This document shows positions 46,211 through 54,624 of a stretch of DNA of 64,000 bases, piece by piece. Position numbers and translations under genes: made by a program. How positions within the stretch are numbered: the stretch's first letter is position 1; each line of letters starts with the position of its first letter. The stretch is taken from positions 35,706-99,705 of the forward strand of contig DAIUFE010000003.1 in NCBI GenBank assembly GCA_036844765.1, written 5' to 3'. Origin of the DNA: Thermocaproicibacter sp036844765. Lineage in GTDB: Bacteria; Bacillota; Clostridia; Oscillospirales; Acutalibacteraceae. Under the pieces are notes generated by a model, which was given only the letters and a program-made list of their open reading frames with translations, did no database searches and had not been told where the DNA came from.

Positions 46211-48703
46211 TTATCGCGCCCTTTCGGCCGGAAGGACCTCTTCGGCTTTTCCGGTTTCCCCGTCGGTGAGGTATACGTGCACGCCCCCGGGCAGCGCGCC
46301 GTACAGAACCCGGTACCCGCAGCTTTGCTTACCGGCCGCGTCCGTTTCGCGGAAGAATTCGCCCCAGCCGGTGCCCCAGGAGAAGAAAGTGCGGAAATCG
46401 CCCGCCGCCGCGGGGCGGAACGAGATCGTCCCGTGCGGCAGGTCCACCTGCAGGCCGCTGAGGGCGAGCAGCAGCCCGTAGCTTGCCAGCGAGCGCGCGT
46501 AATGGTGCCCGCATTCCACCTCGTCCCACGGGCTGCGGCGCACGCCGTCCTGTCTTGCGCGCACCGCGCGCACCAGGTTCAGCCCTTCCTCGACGAAGCC
46601 CTCGTAGATCAGGTGGCTGGCGACCTGGTACTCGATCCCCGTCCACACCTCGTCGCTGTAGACGAAGGGATAGTCGGGCCTGCCGCCGTTCGGCCAGGTG
46701 CACAGCAGCAGCCCTGCCTCATCGTTCACGGCGTAAGTGCGCTGCACGCAGTGGTGGCCGCGGAGCGATTTTTTGAAATTGTGCCGGTAGACGGCGCGGA
46801 CGGCCGAACGCACGTGCTCCTTCGGGAGCAGGTAGCCGAGGCCGTTGATGTGCGCGAGCTCCTGCCCGAACAGCTGGTCGGAGAGACAGCCGTCGCCGTA
46901 CTGGTATTTCACGGCGTTCACGTCGCCGAGCTTCTGGATATAATACTCGCCGTTGAAGGTCTTGGCGTCGAGCAGCGCCGAGGCCTTCCGCGCGTTTTCG
47001 CCGTATTCGGCGGCGGCCGCCTTGTCGCCCAGATAATCCGCCATTTTTTCGCCGGCCCGCAGCGCGGCGATATAGATGGAGTTGATCATCGAGTTCGGTC
47101 CGTAGAACTGGATGTCGTAGGTGTTGTGCTGCTTCCCGTCCAGAAGGCCGTCGCCGTCCTCGTCCCACTGCCGCCGCGCGAAGTCGAGGCAGAGGCGGAT
47201 CTTGGGCCACAGCTCCTTCAGAAAGGCGTCGTCTCCGCTGAACCTCCAGTCGCGGTAGGCGCGGATCACGCAGCCCATCTGCCCGTCGGCGGCGGGCAGG
47301 GGGTCCCCGACCCGGTTTTCAAGATAGCGGCAGGCGCGGAAGCTCATGCACCCGCGCTCGTCGGTCTCCGTGAGAAATTCGGTGCGCCGCATGCTGCGCT
47401 CCAGCTCCGGGAACAGGAACGCCAGCGTCTGGGCGTAGTTCCACACATGCGTGCAGTTCCCCTCGCAGCTCCCGATGCGGTCCATGCAGCCCTCCCACGC
47501 GAAGAAGGTGCCGTCCTCCACACGGAAGCAGGTCGGGCTGCGCAGGACCGTGAGGTTCGACGCGACGGCGTCGATCACTTCCGGCGGATAGCTGCCGCCG
47601 AAAAGCGTCCGCCGGAACAGCCGGCTTTGGCTTTCCAGGGATTCGAGGTGCTCCGCGAGATAGCGGGCGACCTTCAGCGGGCCGCCGAACTTCGCGTAAT
47701 AGTTGCGCAGGAGCGGGAGCCCGCCCGCCGGCTTCGGGAGCAGATGGGGCGCCTGCCGCCAGCAATGGTAGCGGTTGGGGCGGCACCACGTGATCAGGAA
47801 TTCAAACGCCGCCGTTTCCCCGGCGGGGATTTCCTTCTTGACGCAGAGCGAGGCGACGCGGGGGTCGTTCTGCCGGAGCTTCGCCCCGTCGTGTCCGGGC
47901 CGTTCGCCCGAAAGCTCCCCGTCCCGCGTGAAATCGTTCCAGAAATCCTGCAGGCCGTCCCACCAGGAGCCCTCGTTCCAGTAGGTCAGGTGGGTGGCAT
48001 CCTTCTCCGTCGTCAGGAAAGCCGATTCCAGATAATCGGCGTCGGATTCGGTCCGGTCCGCCGGCGTGAAGCGGATGCCGCGCAGAAGGGATTCCTCCAC
48101 ATAGGTATTGACGGAGGCGCCGCCGAATTCCGGCCGCTTCCAGTCGTTGTACCTTTCAAACCGGCACAGATTGCAGAACGAGCCGGCCACGCTGACCCGC
48201 AGCGGCCGCGCCCCCGTGTTCCGCACGCGGTAGCGCAGCACCGCGCCTGGCAGCGAGGAATCGTCCGCATCCAGCGGGATGAAGGGCGTGAACGCCTCCA
48301 GCTCCGCTTCGATCGGCATTTCCTCGTCCTCGAGCTTCACATAGACGAAGGGGTATTCGCCCGTCATCCGCGAATGCCGGAAGCAGGAGAGCCCCTCGAC
48401 GTCGGTCGTCGCGCCGCCCTCCTGATAGACGAACAGCGGTTCGTGCGGCCCCGCGAGCATCTTCGCCTGCGCGGGATGCTCCCCATCCTCCGCCCGGACG
48501 GCGAAAAAGGTGTAGGGGGGATGGAAGCCCTTGTTCGGCCGGTTCCACCACTCCACGTCCGTCAGGCGCCCGCGCGCATCCACCGAGATGTTCCCCGTCC
48601 CGATGCCGCCGAGCAGGAAACGCGCCGCCGTCGCGGTTTCGTCCATGATGCGAGTGCCCGGGTTCACGTTGCGGTTGAAGACTGTTTTTTTCTGTTTTAT
48701 CAC
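46211..48703 (-). CDS. GH116 family glycoside hydrolase (GBA2-type beta-glucosidase)
   Basis: This 830-residue protein begins NPGTRIMDETATAARFLLGGIGTGNISVDARGRLTDVEWWNRPNKG. An N-terminal beta-sandwich covers ~1-370 and a six-hairpin alpha-barrel follows. In GH116 the nucleophile is a Glu and the acid/base an Asp; the best candidates here are E414 in SCEGNCTHVWNYAQ and D530 in QHNTYDIQFYGPN. Further family motifs are YGDGCLSDQLFGQ and SDEVWTGIEYQVA. No signal peptide is present, so it is cytoplasmic and would act on imported beta-glucosides or beta-xylosides. GTG start at 48703 after AGGGAGGAAC. No transporter gene is adjacent. Confidence 0.9.
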   Translation of the reverse strand: MIKQKKTVFNRNVNPGTRIMDETATAARFLLGGIGTGNISVDARGRLTDVEWWNRPNKGFHPPYTFFAVRAEDGEHPAQAKMLAGPHEPLFVYQEGGATTDVEGLSCFRHSRMTGEYPFVYVKLEDEEMPIEAELEAFTPFIPLDADDSSLPGAVLRYRVRNTGARPLRVSVAGSFCNLCRFERYNDWKRPEFGGASVNTYVEESLLRGIRFTPADRTESDADYLESAFLTTEKDATHLTYWNEGSWWDGLQDFWNDFTRDGELSGERPGHDGAKLRQNDPRVASLCVKKEIPAGETAAFEFLITWCRPNRYHCWRQAPHLLPKPAGGLPLLRNYYAKFGGPLKVARYLAEHLESLESQSRLFRRTLFGGSYPPEVIDAVASNLTVLRSPTCFRVEDGTFFAWEGCMDRIGSCEGNCTHVWNYAQTLAFLFPELERSMRRTEFLTETDERGCMSFRACRYLENRVGDPLPAADGQMGCVIRAYRDWRFSGDDAFLKELWPKIRLCLDFARRQWDEDGDGLLDGKQHNTYDIQFYGPNSMINSIYIAALRAGEKMADYLGDKAAAAEYGENARKASALLDAKTFNGEYYIQKLGDVNAVKYQYGDGCLSDQLFGQELAHINGLGYLLPKEHVRSAVRAVYRHNFKKSLRGHHCVQRTYAVNDEAGLLLCTWPNGGRPDYPFVYSDEVWTGIEYQVASHLIYEGFVEEGLNLVRAVRARQDGVRRSPWDEVECGHHYARSLASYGLLLALSGLQVDLPHGTISFRPAAAGDFRTFFSWGTGWGEFFRETDAAGKQSCGYRVLYGALPGGVHVYLTDGETGKAEEVLPAERAR

Positions 48704-48848
48704 GATCGTTCCTCCCTGCGGCGATATGCCGCCGCGTTTTTTTGGAAAAGCCGGCCCGCCGCACCTTGGAGCGGCCGCGCCGGCAGCATCTCTATTTTCT
48801 CATATCTCTCGGGAAAAGACAAGCCGCTCTCTGCTCCCGCACGGGCCT

Positions 48849-48900
48849 GAAACGGCCCCCGGGCGACCGGAGGCTTTTCCGTTCGTCCGGGGGCCGTTTT
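48849..48900 (-). terminator. Terminator of the YgjP-like gene
   Basis: A long hairpin with AAACGGCCCCCGG / CCGGGGGCCGTTT arms lies 20 bases after the stop. Its U-tract is short in the minus direction (GTTTCAGG). Confidence 0.6.
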
Positions 48901-48919
48901 GGGGAGGACGCCGCGTTTT

Positions 48920-49459
48920 TTATAATCCGAGCTCCCGCTGCGCCTGCCGGAGCAGCGCGATCCGCCGCCGGTAATCCGGCAGATAGCGGGCGACCTCCGC
49001 ATAGAATGCCGGGCCGTGGTTCTTCACGCGGATGTGCGCCAGCTCGTGCACCACGATGTACTCCGCGGCTTCCGGCGGCAGCAGGGCGATGCGGTAGGAA
49101 AAGCACAGGCGGTTTTTGCCGCTGCAGGAGCCCCAGCGCGTCGCGGCGGAGGTGATCCTCACGCCCGCCGGGACGACGCCCATCTCCGCCGCGCGGCGGG
49201 GGACCCGTTCGCCGGCGAACCGCGCGGCCTGCTCCCGCAGCGCCGCGATCCGTTCCGGGGAAAAGACGGGCGCCTTTTCCATCTGCTCCTTGCGCAGGAG
49301 AAGGTGCTTTTCGATCCACCGCCTGTGCTGTTCGAGGAAGGCGGAGATTTCCGCGTCCGTCATCGAAAGCGGCGCTTTCACCAGCAGGCGCAGGCCGTCG
49401 GTGATCGAGAGGCAGACGGTGCGCCGCCGGGACCGGCGGACCTCGGCGTCAGGGCTCAT
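48920..49459 (-). CDS. YgjP/SprT-like M48-type metallopeptidase
   Basis: This 179-residue protein belongs to the YgjP (DUF45) family. It has RRSRRRTVCLSITDGLRLLVKAPLSM at the N-terminus, ATRWGSCSGKNRLCFSYRIALLP (~110-130), and the zinc-peptidase motif IVVHELAHIRVKNHGPAFYAEV with HExxH read as HELAH and a downstream His. The physiological substrate is unknown. The ATG at 49459 overlaps the stop codon of the DMT transporter gene (ATGA), so translation is coupled. Confidence 0.9.
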   Translation of the reverse strand: MSPDAEVRRSRRRTVCLSITDGLRLLVKAPLSMTDAEISAFLEQHRRWIEKHLLLRKEQMEKAPVFSPERIAALREQAARFAGERVPRRAAEMGVVPAGVRITSAATRWGSCSGKNRLCFSYRIALLPPEAAEYIVVHELAHIRVKNHGPAFYAEVARYLPDYRRRIALLRQAQRELGL

Positions 49460-50454
49460 GAAATTTCCTCTTCGGATTCTCCGGCGGCTTCGGCGGTCTC
49501 CGGCTCGGCGGACTGATCCTCCGCCGCTTTCTTCGGGAAGACGGCCGGGAGGAAGGAGACCAGCGAGCCCGCGATGATCAGCGCGATGCCCGCCGTCATC
49601 CGGCCGGTGATCGCTTCCCCCAGCACGGCGAGGGCCAGCAGCGGGGCGAGGACGGGCTTGATGTAGAAGACGAGCGCCGCCGTCGCCGCGGAGGTCTGCT
49701 CCATCGCGAGAAAATAGAAGGTGTACCCCAGGCCGGTCACAAAGATTCCGACGTAAAGCAGGCCCGGCAGGCTCTGCAGGGTGACGCCGGCCGCGAGCGG
49801 GACCTCCGCGAACAGGCCGAGGCCCGCGCCCCGCAGCCACCCGGCGGCGGCCGGGACGCGGCCCGCGGCGATCAGCAGCAGCAGCTCGGCGCACCCGAAC
49901 AGAAAGCTGAAGCAGGTCAGCGTGATGCCGCCCCACCGGCCGCTTTTGGTGCGCCCCACAATATTATACAGCGCGAACGTGACCGCCGCGCCGAGCGCGA
50001 GCGCCATGCCCAGGGCGCTGCCGGACCCATGGAGCGGGTCGATGATGACCGCCATCCCGGCCACGATGACCAGAATGGATACGACCGTGCGGACGCCGAT
50101 GCGCTCCCCCAGAAGCAGGCGCGCGAACAGCACGGCGAACACGGAGTTGCAGCTGAACAGCACCGCCGTCACGGACGCCGGGGAGTACAGCACGGCCATC
50201 TGGAACAGGATCATGCTCACATTGACGCAGAGGAAGCCGCTCAGCAGAAAAAACGCGAGGTCGCCGCGCCGGAAAACGCTTTTTTTCCGCCGGATCTCCC
50301 GTATGGCCAGCGGGAGCAGAAGCAGGCCGCCGATCAAAAACCGCAGGAACGTGAGCTGGATGGCGTTGAAGCTCCCGGCGGAAACTTTCAGCGCGATTTC
50401 CATGGTGCTGAAGAAGAATGTTGCAAGGATGATGGAGAGAATTCCTTTTTTCAA
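49456..50454 (-). CDS. EamA/DMT superfamily transporter
   Basis: This 332-residue protein has ten membrane segments in two EamA repeats (LSIILATFFFSTMEIALKVSAGSFNAIQLTFLRFLIGG, and LGMALALGAAVTFALYNIVG ... LYVGIFVTGLGYTFYFLAMEQTSAATAALVFYIKPVLAPLLALAVLGE). An acidic C-terminal tail ends ESEEEIS. It resembles RhaT/YdcZ-type metabolite exporters; substrate unknown. TTG start at 50454, eight bases after AAAAGGGGC. The promoter is at 50515-50543. Confidence 0.87.
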   Translation of the reverse strand: MKKGILSIILATFFFSTMEIALKVSAGSFNAIQLTFLRFLIGGLLLLPLAIREIRRKKSVFRRGDLAFFLLSGFLCVNVSMILFQMAVLYSPASVTAVLFSCNSVFAVLFARLLLGERIGVRTVVSILVIVAGMAVIIDPLHGSGSALGMALALGAAVTFALYNIVGRTKSGRWGGITLTCFSFLFGCAELLLLIAAGRVPAAAGWLRGAGLGLFAEVPLAAGVTLQSLPGLLYVGIFVTGLGYTFYFLAMEQTSAATAALVFYIKPVLAPLLALAVLGEAITGRMTAGIALIIAGSLVSFLPAVFPKKAAEDQSAEPETAEAAGESEEEIS

Positions 50455-50514
50455 TGAAATGCCCCTTTTGCGGTATCGAAAATTTGCCGCGTCCGGCGCG
50501 CGGCACCGCGTTCC

Positions 50515-50543
50515 AGTATAGCACACGGGCGCGGAGATGTAAA
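50515..50543 (-). promoter_or_regulatory. Promoter of the DMT transporter operon
   Basis: TTTACA (50538-50543) and TATACT (50515-50520) on the minus strand are 17 bases apart, ~60 bases before the TTG start. Confidence 0.75.
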
Positions 50544-50565
50544 ACCCGGGAAGGCCGCTTCCGGC

Positions 50566-50594
50566 TTGACAGCGGGGCTCCGCGGGCATAAAAT
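50566..50594 (+). promoter_or_regulatory. Putative promoter upstream of the flavodoxin gene
   Basis: TTGACA (50566-50571) and TAAAAT (50589-50594) are 17 bases apart on the plus strand. The -10 lies in the A-rich stretch that is the U-tract of a minus-strand terminator, so the match could be accidental. If used, it would give a ~200-base structured leader before the flavodoxin gene. Confidence 0.45.
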
Positions 50595-50632
50595 AAAAAA
50601 GCGGGAGGGCCGCGCTGCGCGGCCGGGCCCGC
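50590..50632 (-). terminator. Strong minus-strand terminator (second of a tandem pair)
   Basis: GCGGG/CCCGC and GGCCGCG/CGCGGCC arms form a long hairpin at 50601-50632, followed on the minus strand by TTTTTTATTTT. Confidence 0.8.
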
Positions 50633-50664
50633 AAAAAAAGACCGGGCAGGCTGTCAGCCTGCCC
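50633..50664 (-). terminator. Strong minus-strand terminator (first of a tandem pair)
   Basis: GGGCAGGCT (50644-50652) and AGCCTGCCC (50656-50664) are perfect 9-bp arms, followed on the minus strand by GGTCTTTTTTT. No minus-strand gene lies between this site and 52171. Confidence 0.82.
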
Positions 50665-50800
50665 TAACAGAGACAACGCCTTGCGCGCGATGCGTTTTTC
50701 AGGCGGCGCTTTCTCTGCCTGCACAGAGTTTGTCCGCTTTTTCCGCGATTATTGATGTCAAATTTTGTTTGGAATCCGAAAACGGCGAAAGGAAAAAAGA

Positions 50801-51334
50801 ATGAAAACGCTGATCGTCTATGCCACTACGCACGGAGCGGCGGCGGAATGCGCCCGCCGGGTCGCGGAGCAGATGGAAGGCCCCGCCGACGTCGCGGACC
50901 TGAAGCGGACGCCGAACGCGGACCCGGGCCCTTACGGTCGGGTGATCCTGGGCTGCTCCGTGTACGGCGGCTCCGTCCAGAAGGAAGCGCGGCGCTATTG
51001 CCGGGCTTACCGGGAGCAGCTTCTGCAGAAGCCGATGGGGATTTTCCTTTCCTGCTTTGCGGAGGACGAACAGAACGTGCGCGCCTATCTCAAGCGCAAT
51101 TTTCCCCCCGAGATCGTCGAGAGGCTGGCGGCCTGCAGCGGTCTGGGGGGAGCTTTTTATTTCACGAGGATGAACCCGGTGGAGCGTTTCGCCTCGAAGA
51201 TCATCGCCCGTGCCTACGCCCGCTCACGCGGGATCGCCGCCCCGGACGGGGAGAGCGACTTCGTCGCGCTTTCCGACGAGAGGATCGCCGCGTTCGCGGA
51301 CCGGATGAACCGCGCGGCGGGGGACGGCCGATGA
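50801..51334 (+). CDS. Flavodoxin domain protein (HemG/YkuN-like)
   Basis: This 177-residue protein begins MKTLIVYATTHGAAAECARRVAEQM, with the FMN phosphate-binding loop written TTHGAA. DLKRTPNADPGPYGRVILGCSVYGGSVQKEARRYC and KPMGIFLSCFAEDE follow, as in HemG-like menaquinone-dependent flavodoxins. The C-terminal MNPVERFASKII is also typical. Its electron donor and acceptor are unknown, and it is not near haem genes. The ATG at 50801 follows GAAAGGAAAAAAG. The stop overlaps the HAD gene start (ATGA). Confidence 0.88.
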   Translation: MKTLIVYATTHGAAAECARRVAEQMEGPADVADLKRTPNADPGPYGRVILGCSVYGGSVQKEARRYCRAYREQLLQKPMGIFLSCFAEDEQNVRAYLKRNFPPEIVERLAACSGLGGAFYFTRMNPVERFASKIIARAYARSRGIAAPDGESDFVALSDERIAAFADRMNRAAGDGR

Positions 51335-52161
51335 AGGTGCGCCTGATCGCCGTCGATCTGGACGGCACCGTCCTCCGGTCGGACGGCACTGTCTCCGGCC
51401 GGACGCGGCGCGCCCTCGGGGAGGCCGCCGCCCGGGGCGTGCTGGTGGTCCCGGCGACGGGGCGCGTGGCGAAAATGCTGCCGGAGCCGGTTCTTGCGAT
51501 TCCCGGCGTGCGGTACGCCGTCACGGCGAACGGCGCGTCGCTTCTCGATCTGCGCGACCGGTCCGTGCTGTATTCCAACCCGATGCCGACGGAGGACGCC
51601 GTCGAGATCATCCGCTTTTTTTCTTCCTACGGCCTGATGTCGGAGGCATACTGCGGGGGCGCTTCCTTTTCCGAGCGGAAGGGATTCGAGCGCCTGCAGC
51701 GGCTGGGGCTGCCGGACCCCGTCTACCGGTACATCCTGCGCTCGCAGACCTTTGTGGACCGCCTGCCCGAGTATCTTGTGTCGCACGGCCTTTCCGTCGA
51801 AAAGATCAACGTCCCGTTCGTCCCGGCGGAGCTGCGGCAGGAGATCGGCGCGCGCCTGAGCGGCCTGCGCCGGTTTACGGTCACCAGCTCCGGCTCCGTC
51901 AACATCGAGATCAACGCGGCCTCCTGCAACAAAGGGGAGGCCCTCAAATACCTGTGCCTGCGCCAGGGCGTGAGCCCCTCGCAGGTCATGGCCTGCGGCG
52001 ATTCGGACAACGACGTCGCCATGCTGCGCTATGCCGGCCTCGCGGTCGCGATGGAAAACGCCGTGCCCGCCGCCCGGAAGGCCGCGAACTTCGTCACCGG
52101 TTCGAACGACGACGACGGGGTCGCCTATGCGGTGGAAAAATTTGCGCTCTCCGGCGGCTGA
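51331..52161 (+). CDS. Cof-type HAD-IIB family phosphatase
   Basis: This 276-residue protein has the HAD motif I LIAVDLDGTVLRSDG (residues ~5-19), motif II in VVPATGRV, a C2B cap domain, motif III lysine (CNKGEALKYL) and motif IV MACGDSDNDVAML. It is a Cof/YkrA-type sugar phosphate or nucleotide phosphatase, with the exact substrate unknown. The start overlaps the flavodoxin stop by four bases. Confidence 0.92.
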   Translation: MKVRLIAVDLDGTVLRSDGTVSGRTRRALGEAAARGVLVVPATGRVAKMLPEPVLAIPGVRYAVTANGASLLDLRDRSVLYSNPMPTEDAVEIIRFFSSYGLMSEAYCGGASFSERKGFERLQRLGLPDPVYRYILRSQTFVDRLPEYLVSHGLSVEKINVPFVPAELRQEIGARLSGLRRFTVTSSGSVNIEINAASCNKGEALKYLCLRQGVSPSQVMACGDSDNDVAMLRYAGLAVAMENAVPAARKAANFVTGSNDDDGVAYAVEKFALSGG

Positions 52162-52170
52162 GCGCGGCGC

Positions 52171-52644
52171 TTACAGGCCGAGCGCGTCCCGGTAAATCTT
52201 CTCGAGCTCTTCGTGCTGGGGGGAGACGATCAGGCTTACGTAATTGCCGTCCGTGCGGACGCTGCACTGCTTGAGCACGGCGTATTCCTCCGGCAGATAG
52301 TCCTTCATCTCGATCTGCTTCTGCTTGTACCGCAGCTCCAGCTTTTCGCGGATACGGTCCGCCGCGCCGCCGTCTTTCCCCTCGGTCAGGATGATCTCGT
52401 CGCCCTTGGTCCCCGTGGAATCCACGCAGACGGCGAACTGCTTCACGTCCTGCGCGTCGATCCCGTAGTTCGGCATCAGGTCGTCCGCGGTGAGGTCCAT
52501 CATCTCGTCGTTGGCGGCGGCGTCTTTCATCCGCGCCATCACCTGCGCGAGGTCGGCGCTTTTCACGGCGGTTTTCCGCCCGCAGCCGGCCAGAAGGAGG
52601 AGGGCCGCCGCGGCCACGGCGAGAAGCAACGCTGCTTTTTTCAT
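52171..52644 (-). CDS. DUF4358-type lipoprotein
   Basis: This 157-residue protein has a lipoprotein signal peptide (MKKAALLLAVAAAALLLLAGCG; lipobox LAGC, Cys at residue ~21). The mature ~136-residue domain (ADLAQVMARMKDAAANDEMMDLTADDLMPNYGIDAQDVKQFAV) matches DUF4358 proteins of Clostridia. Function unknown. It begins 14 bases after the SGNH-hydrolase gene, so the two form an operon. The minus-strand transcript may end within the 3' end of the HAD gene (GCGCT...AGCGC followed by AAATTTTT at ~52135-52165). Confidence 0.85.
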   Translation of the reverse strand: MKKAALLLAVAAAALLLLAGCGRKTAVKSADLAQVMARMKDAAANDEMMDLTADDLMPNYGIDAQDVKQFAVCVDSTGTKGDEIILTEGKDGGAADRIREKLELRYKQKQIEMKDYLPEEYAVLKQCSVRTDGNYVSLIVSPQHEELEKIYRDALGL

Positions 52645-52658
52645 GATCGGCCCTCCCG

Positions 52659-53507
52659 TCAGGCTTTCGTGTGCGTCAGGATGTACCGGATCCAGATTTC
52701 ACAGGCCTCGTCCGTGAAATGCAGGCCCAGGTCGTCCGGATCGCTGCAGTATTCCGGCTTCAGCGCGCCCTGCGCGTCGGAGAGGACGGAGGCGATGTCC
52801 AGAAAAGCCCATCCCTCTTTCCGGCAGATTTCGCGCAGACGGCCGTTGTATTCCGCAATGTTTTGATTGTTCAGCGTCCGCATCTGCTTTTTTTGGAGCA
52901 TCGGCGTGGCGGACTGCACCCAGACCGAAGCGCCGGGCTGCTTCTGCAGGAAGCGCAGGCCCAGCTTTTCCAGGTTGGCCGCCGCGCCGTCCACGCCGTA
53001 GGGCGCAAGGTCGTTGATGCCGAGCATCAGGTAGACCTTTTTGGCCCCCATCTTCGCCGCGCTGTCCTCCAGCAGAGCTTTTTCGCCGTTGTAGAGCGGA
53101 TGGATCGAGTTTTCCCCGACCGGCTGCAGCGCGTTGCCGCTGCCCATGCTGCCGGCCGTGAGGAAGCGCGCTTTCCCGAAGAACGAAGGGTCGGACTTCC
53201 GGCGCTGGGTGACGTAGTTTTTCAGCTTCAGCGTGACCGAATCGCCCACGAAGACCGCATCGTCCAGAAAGGACGGATCCGCCGGCGGCTGATCCGGCGC
53301 CGAAGAGAGCGCCGGGCCCGAAGAGGAGACCGCCGTTCCCGAAGAGGATGCGGGGGCTTCCGAGAGCGGCGGGGCCGACGAAACCTCTTCCGCCCGGGAC
53401 GGCGCGGCGGCCGCGCTCGCCGGGCGGCCCGCGGCGGGGGAGCAGCCGGTGTCCGGAAGAAGCAGCGCGGCGGCGAGCAATGCGGCGGCCAGCCAGCCGG
53501 ATTTCAT
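52659..53507 (-). CDS. SGNH/GDSL-hydrolase family lipoprotein
   Basis: This 282-residue protein has a lipoprotein signal (AALLLPDTGC, Cys at ~22), a Ser/Ala/Pro linker (~30-80) and an SGNH domain (~82-282). The block I motif DAVFVGDSVTLKL holds the nucleophilic Ser. Block III is GINDLAPYG, and block V is DPDDLGLHFTDEA with Asp and His. It is probably an acyl/acetyl esterase acting on cell-wall or other extracellular glycans. The ATG at 53507 follows GGAGGGACCTTT. The DUF4358 gene follows as an operon partner. Confidence 0.9.
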   Translation of the reverse strand: MKSGWLAAALLAAALLLPDTGCSPAAGRPASAAAAPSRAEEVSSAPPLSEAPASSSGTAVSSSGPALSSAPDQPPADPSFLDDAVFVGDSVTLKLKNYVTQRRKSDPSFFGKARFLTAGSMGSGNALQPVGENSIHPLYNGEKALLEDSAAKMGAKKVYLMLGINDLAPYGVDGAAANLEKLGLRFLQKQPGASVWVQSATPMLQKKQMRTLNNQNIAEYNGRLREICRKEGWAFLDIASVLSDAQGALKPEYCSDPDDLGLHFTDEACEIWIRYILTHTKA

Positions 53508-53646
53508 AAAGGTCCCTCCGTTTTCCTTTTTCCCGTTATTTGCAGTATAGCATGTTTTTCCCCCTGCAACAAGGGCTTTTCCGACGGCCGCCCCGCGTTC
53601 CGTGCGGGCCGGCTTTTCAGCCGGCGGATGGTGTCGGCCTTTATTT

Positions 53647-53660
53647 TAGGCAAATGCCTA
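53647..53660. promoter_or_regulatory. Operator-like dyad at the SGNH gene start site
   Basis: TAGGCAAATGCCTA is a 6-2-6 inverted repeat lying just downstream of the predicted -10 (53668-53673), at the transcription start. It resembles the TAGGC/GCCTA half-sites of DtxR/MntR-type metal-dependent repressors, but no such regulator is in the window. Confidence 0.5.
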
Positions 53661-53667
53661 TATCTAT

Positions 53668-53696
53668 AGTTTACACCCGCCTCGGACAAAAATCAA
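53668..53696 (-). promoter_or_regulatory. Promoter of the SGNH-lipoprotein operon
   Basis: TTGATT (53691-53696) and TAAACT (53668-53673) on the minus strand are 17 bases apart. Confidence 0.6.
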
Positions 53697-53772
53697 CAGA
53701 TTGGGAAAATATTTTCAGCGATCGGGTCGAAACCGGGCCGAAAGCCGTCGGGCCGCGGCGCCCCGGCGGCTT

Positions 53773-54588
53773 TCACCGCTTTTTCAGATTGGCCACGGCG
53801 TCGGCGGCGGCTTCCAGCCACGGCGCGTCGATCTCCCCGGCGCGGCCCTCGTCGCACGCCCGGGCGACGGCCGGGTCGAGCGGCACCCGCGCGAGCAGAC
53901 GCAGGCCGTACCGCCGCGCGGTCTCCGCCGTTCGACTCTCCCCGAAGACGGGAATCTCCTCGCCGCAGCGGGGGCACTTCACGTAGCTCATGTTTTCCAC
54001 CACGCCGACGATCGGGACGCCCATCATCTTCGCCATGTTGACCGCCTTGAGGACGATCATCGAGACCAGCTGCTGCGGCGAGGTGACGACGACGATCCCG
54101 TCCACCGGCAGCGACTGGAACACCGTCAGCGGCACGTCGCCCGTGCCCGGCGGCATATCGACGAACAGGCAGTCCACGTCTTCCCAGACGACGTCGGTCC
54201 AGAACTGCCGCACCATGCCGGAGATCAGCGGCCCGCGCCAGACCACGGGCATGCTTTCGTCGTCCAGCAGCAGGTTCGAGGAGACCACGCCGATCCCCTC
54301 CGCGCTCCGGGCGGGGAAAATCCCCGCGTCGTTCCCCTTGAGCTTGCCGCGCAGGCCGAACAGCTTCGGGATGGACGGGCCGGTGATGTCGGCGTCGAGG
54401 ATTCCGGTATTCAGCCCGCGGCGGCGGAGCAGCGACGCCAGCAGGGCGGTCACCAGGCTTTTGCCCACGCCGCCCTTTCCGCTGACCACGCCGACGACCC
54501 TGCCGACCCGGCTGCGGGGGTTCGGCTTCGCGTGCAGGTCGGGCGGGGTCGGGCGGGAAAATTTGTTTTCGCCTTTCTTTTCATCCAT
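53773..54588 (-). CDS. Mrp/NBP35 family P-loop ATPase
   Basis: This 271-residue protein carries the Mrp deviant Walker A VVSGKGGVGKSLVTALLA (residues ~34-51), DADITGPSIPKLFGL, and LFVDMPPGTGDVPLTVFQ. The C-terminal MSYVKCPRCGEEIPVFG CxxC motif binds a bridging [4Fe-4S] cluster in ApbC/Nbp35 dimers. It probably acts as an Fe-S cluster carrier. It lacks the N-terminal DUF59 domain seen in many bacterial Mrp. gpsA lies 36 bases upstream on the same strand. Confidence 0.94.
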   Translation of the reverse strand: MDEKKGENKFSRPTPPDLHAKPNPRSRVGRVVGVVSGKGGVGKSLVTALLASLLRRRGLNTGILDADITGPSIPKLFGLRGKLKGNDAGIFPARSAEGIGVVSSNLLLDDESMPVVWRGPLISGMVRQFWTDVVWEDVDCLFVDMPPGTGDVPLTVFQSLPVDGIVVVTSPQQLVSMIVLKAVNMAKMMGVPIVGVVENMSYVKCPRCGEEIPVFGESRTAETARRYGLRLLARVPLDPAVARACDEGRAGEIDAPWLEAAADAVANLKKR

Positions 54589-54624
54589 CGGTTCTGATTC
54601 TCCTTGGAGTCGTTTTCAATCCGG

